Source: Chlorobiales bacterium (lineage in GTDB: Bacteria > Bacteroidota > Chlorobiia > Chlorobiales > Chlorobiaceae). Taken from it: a stretch of 6,804 nt of DNA. The notes under the pieces are model-generated. The model had not been told where the DNA came from. It saw only the letters and a list, made by a program, of their open reading frames with translations, and ran no database searches. The position numbers and the translations under genes are program-made. Positions within the stretch are counted from its first letter, which is position 1, and every line of letters begins with the position of its first letter. Below, one piece after another: positions 5,630 to 6,804 of the stretch. The stretch spans positions 1 to 6,804 of the forward strand of contig JAKSDB010000249.1 of assembly GCA_022360415.1 (NCBI GenBank), in the 5' to 3' direction.

Positions 5630-6046
5630 ATGTATTCCATTATTCTTGCCACGGCGTCGCGTTATCTCTTGCTCCTGTTGCTGATATTCTCGGTTTTTCT
5701 CCTTTTACGGGGGCATAACGAACCGGGAGGGGGCTTTGTCGGCGGACTTGTCGCGGCGGCAGCTTATGCGCTGTACTTTATTGCAAACGGTATTCAAGCT
5801 GCAAAAACCGTGGTCCGTTTTGATCCGATCAGGATTATTGCGGTCGGTTTGCTGACCGCAATCGCAAGCGCCCTGCCCTCGTTTGTTGCTGGTGAGCGGT
5901 TTATGACAGCATTCTGGGTCGACACGGGGATTCCGTTCATAGGTAAGGTCGGGACTCCTCTCCTGTTCGATCTCGGGATATACTTCCTTGTGCTGGGGAT
6001 CACGCTCTGCATCATTTTTTCTCTTGCCGAGGAGGAGCGCTCATGA
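5630..6046 (+). CDS. mrpB: Mrp-type Na+/H+ antiporter subunit B
   Basis: A 138-residue membrane protein of the MrpB/MnhB family, a structural partner within the antiporter complex. It has about four hydrophobic segments: residues 10-27, 37-54, 69-87 and 111-131. The family signature RGHNEPGGGFVGGLVAAAAY lies at 27-46. Near the C-terminus, KVGTPLLFDLGIYFLVLGI (105-123) is also typical of MrpB. The start ATG is two bases after the mrpA stop codon (one base between) and has a strong ribosome binding site, GGAGGAG at 5614-5620, inside the end of mrpA. That indicates coupled translation. Length is normal and there is no fusion to MrpA, unlike the PhaAB arrangement in some proteobacteria. Confidence 0.95.
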   Translation: MYSIILATASRYLLLLLLIFSVFLLLRGHNEPGGGFVGGLVAAAAYALYFIANGIQAAKTVVRFDPIRIIAVGLLTAIASALPSFVAGERFMTAFWVDTGIPFIGKVGTPLLFDLGIYFLVLGITLCIIFSLAEEERS

Positions 6047-6408
6047 CGTTTCTGCTTGCCGTCATTGTCGGTGTGCTCTATGCCGCCGGAACCTATCTTA
6101 TCCTGAGAAGAAGCCTCGTGAAGGTGATTTTCGGCCTGATCCTGCTCGGACATGCCGCTAACCTTATGATTTTTACCGTCGGGCGGCTGACAAAGGGGAC
6201 GCCTGCCTTTGTGCCGGAAGGGGCCGAGGCGCTCGTCGAACCATTCGCTGATCCGCTGCCGCAGGCGCTGATACTTACGGCGATCGTTATCGGTTTCGGC
6301 GTGCAGGCGTTTACTATCGTGCTCTTCAAACGTACTTACCAGACGCTCGGAACCGAGGACCTGGACAACATGAAAAGCACCGACCAGCTTCCGGAGGAGA
6401 AGCCATGA
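6043..6408 (+). CDS. mrpC: Mrp-type Na+/H+ antiporter subunit C (NuoK-like)
   Basis: A 121-residue NuoK-related subunit with three membrane helices, lying between the MrpA and MrpD modules in known Mrp structures. Diagnostic segments are GTYLILRRSLVKVIFGLILL (16-35), GHAANLMIF and the highly conserved DPLPQALILTAIVIGFGVQA (70-89). A charged C-terminal tail follows. The gene overlaps mrpB by 4 bases (ATGA, 6043-6046) and overlaps mrpD the same way. GGAGGAG (6031-6037) precedes the start by 5 bases. Length and motifs agree with MrpC/MnhC. Complex I NuoK is similar in fold, but the neighbours and the DPLPQALILTAIVI block fix the assignment. Confidence 0.95.
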   Translation: MTFLLAVIVGVLYAAGTYLILRRSLVKVIFGLILLGHAANLMIFTVGRLTKGTPAFVPEGAEALVEPFADPLPQALILTAIVIGFGVQAFTIVLFKRTYQTLGTEDLDNMKSTDQLPEEKP

Positions 6409-6804
6409 ACCGGATTATCATGCTGCCCATACTGCTGCCGCTCTGCACTGCGGTGGTCATGATTTTCTTCCGCAAGCGGGTTCTGCTGCACCGTATGCTG
6501 AACGCGGCAGGGACAGCGGCCATGCTCGGTGTGTCGCTGGTTTTGTTATCGAGCGTCTATGCGCAGGGGATTCTCTCGCTGCAAGTCGGCGGCTGGGATG
6601 CGCCGTTCGGCATAACCTTTGTCGCCGATATGCTTTCGTCCATCATGGTGGTTGCCACCGCATTTATCGGGCTCACCACCGCGCTCTATTCACTCGGTAC
6701 CATCGACGAAGATCGGGAGCATTTTTTTTATTATCCGTTGCTGCAGATCCTCTTGATGGGCATCAACGGGGCTTTTCTGACCGGGGATATTTTCAACCTC
6801 TACG
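6405..6804 (+). CDS. mrpD: Mrp-type Na+/H+ antiporter subunit D, N-terminal part
   Basis: The first 133 codons of a NuoM/N-like proton-translocating subunit, cut by the right edge of the window (full MrpD is usually near 500 residues). The protein starts MNRIIMLPILLPLCTAVVMI. It has the MrpD-typical LQVGGWDAPFGITFVADMLS around residues 59-78 and reaches GDIFNLY at the edge, which in MrpD leads into the helix with the key glutamate (not visible here). ATG 6405 overlaps the mrpC stop (ATGA) and follows GGAGGAG (6393-6399) by 5 bases. The remaining operon genes (mrpE, mrpF, mrpG) should lie to the right; this is inference from gene order elsewhere. Confidence 0.93.
   Translation, partial: MNRIIMLPILLPLCTAVVMIFFRKRVLLHRMLNAAGTAAMLGVSLVLLSSVYAQGILSLQVGGWDAPFGITFVADMLSSIMVVATAFIGLTTALYSLGTIDEDREHFFYYPLLQILLMGINGAFLTGDIFNLY

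Overview
The window looks like a piece of a Gram-negative bacterial chromosome. Gene content (an Mrp antiporter operon, a secreted OmpA-domain protein, a pRiA4b ORF-3-like protein) and the style of the dispersed intergenic repeats suggest a green sulfur bacterium (Chlorobiota: Chlorobium, Chlorobaculum or Prosthecochloris). That assignment is inference from general resemblance, not from a marker gene. All convincing complete genes are on the + strand.

Left part (1-1384): a pRiA4b ORF-3-like gene (238-840) is followed by about 540 bases without a convincing gene. That stretch holds copy 1 of a dispersed repeat (976-1108), a 23-codon reading frame that may be a gene remnant, a very strong intrinsic terminator (1190-1229), and three TGCAT boxes one helical turn apart.

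Middle (1385-3327): a secreted protein joins a discoidin-like domain, a central beta-rich region and a C-terminal OmpA peptidoglycan-binding domain (1385-2611). Copy 2 of the repeat follows in the same orientation (2734-2861), so the OmpA-family gene sits between direct repeats. On the minus strand a good ribosome binding site and a signal-peptide-like start (2909) read directly into copy 2. About 300 bases of T-rich leader with a hairpin then precede the next operon.

Right part (3328-6804): the start of an mrp (mnh/pha) cation/proton antiporter operon. mrpA, mrpB, mrpC and the first 133 codons of mrpD are packed with 1-base gaps or 4-base ATGA overlaps. MrpA and MrpD are proton-pumping subunits related to complex I NuoL/M/N, MrpC is NuoK-like, and MrpB is a small partner. 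Together with MrpE, F and G, presumably beyond the right edge, they form one membrane complex exchanging cytoplasmic Na+ (or Li+/K+) for external H+.

The most interesting unexplained element is the repeat. Its two copies are 86% identical over 117 ungapped bases, and 10 of 16 differences fall at the third codon position of one minus-strand frame. This hints that it is, or was, protein-coding.
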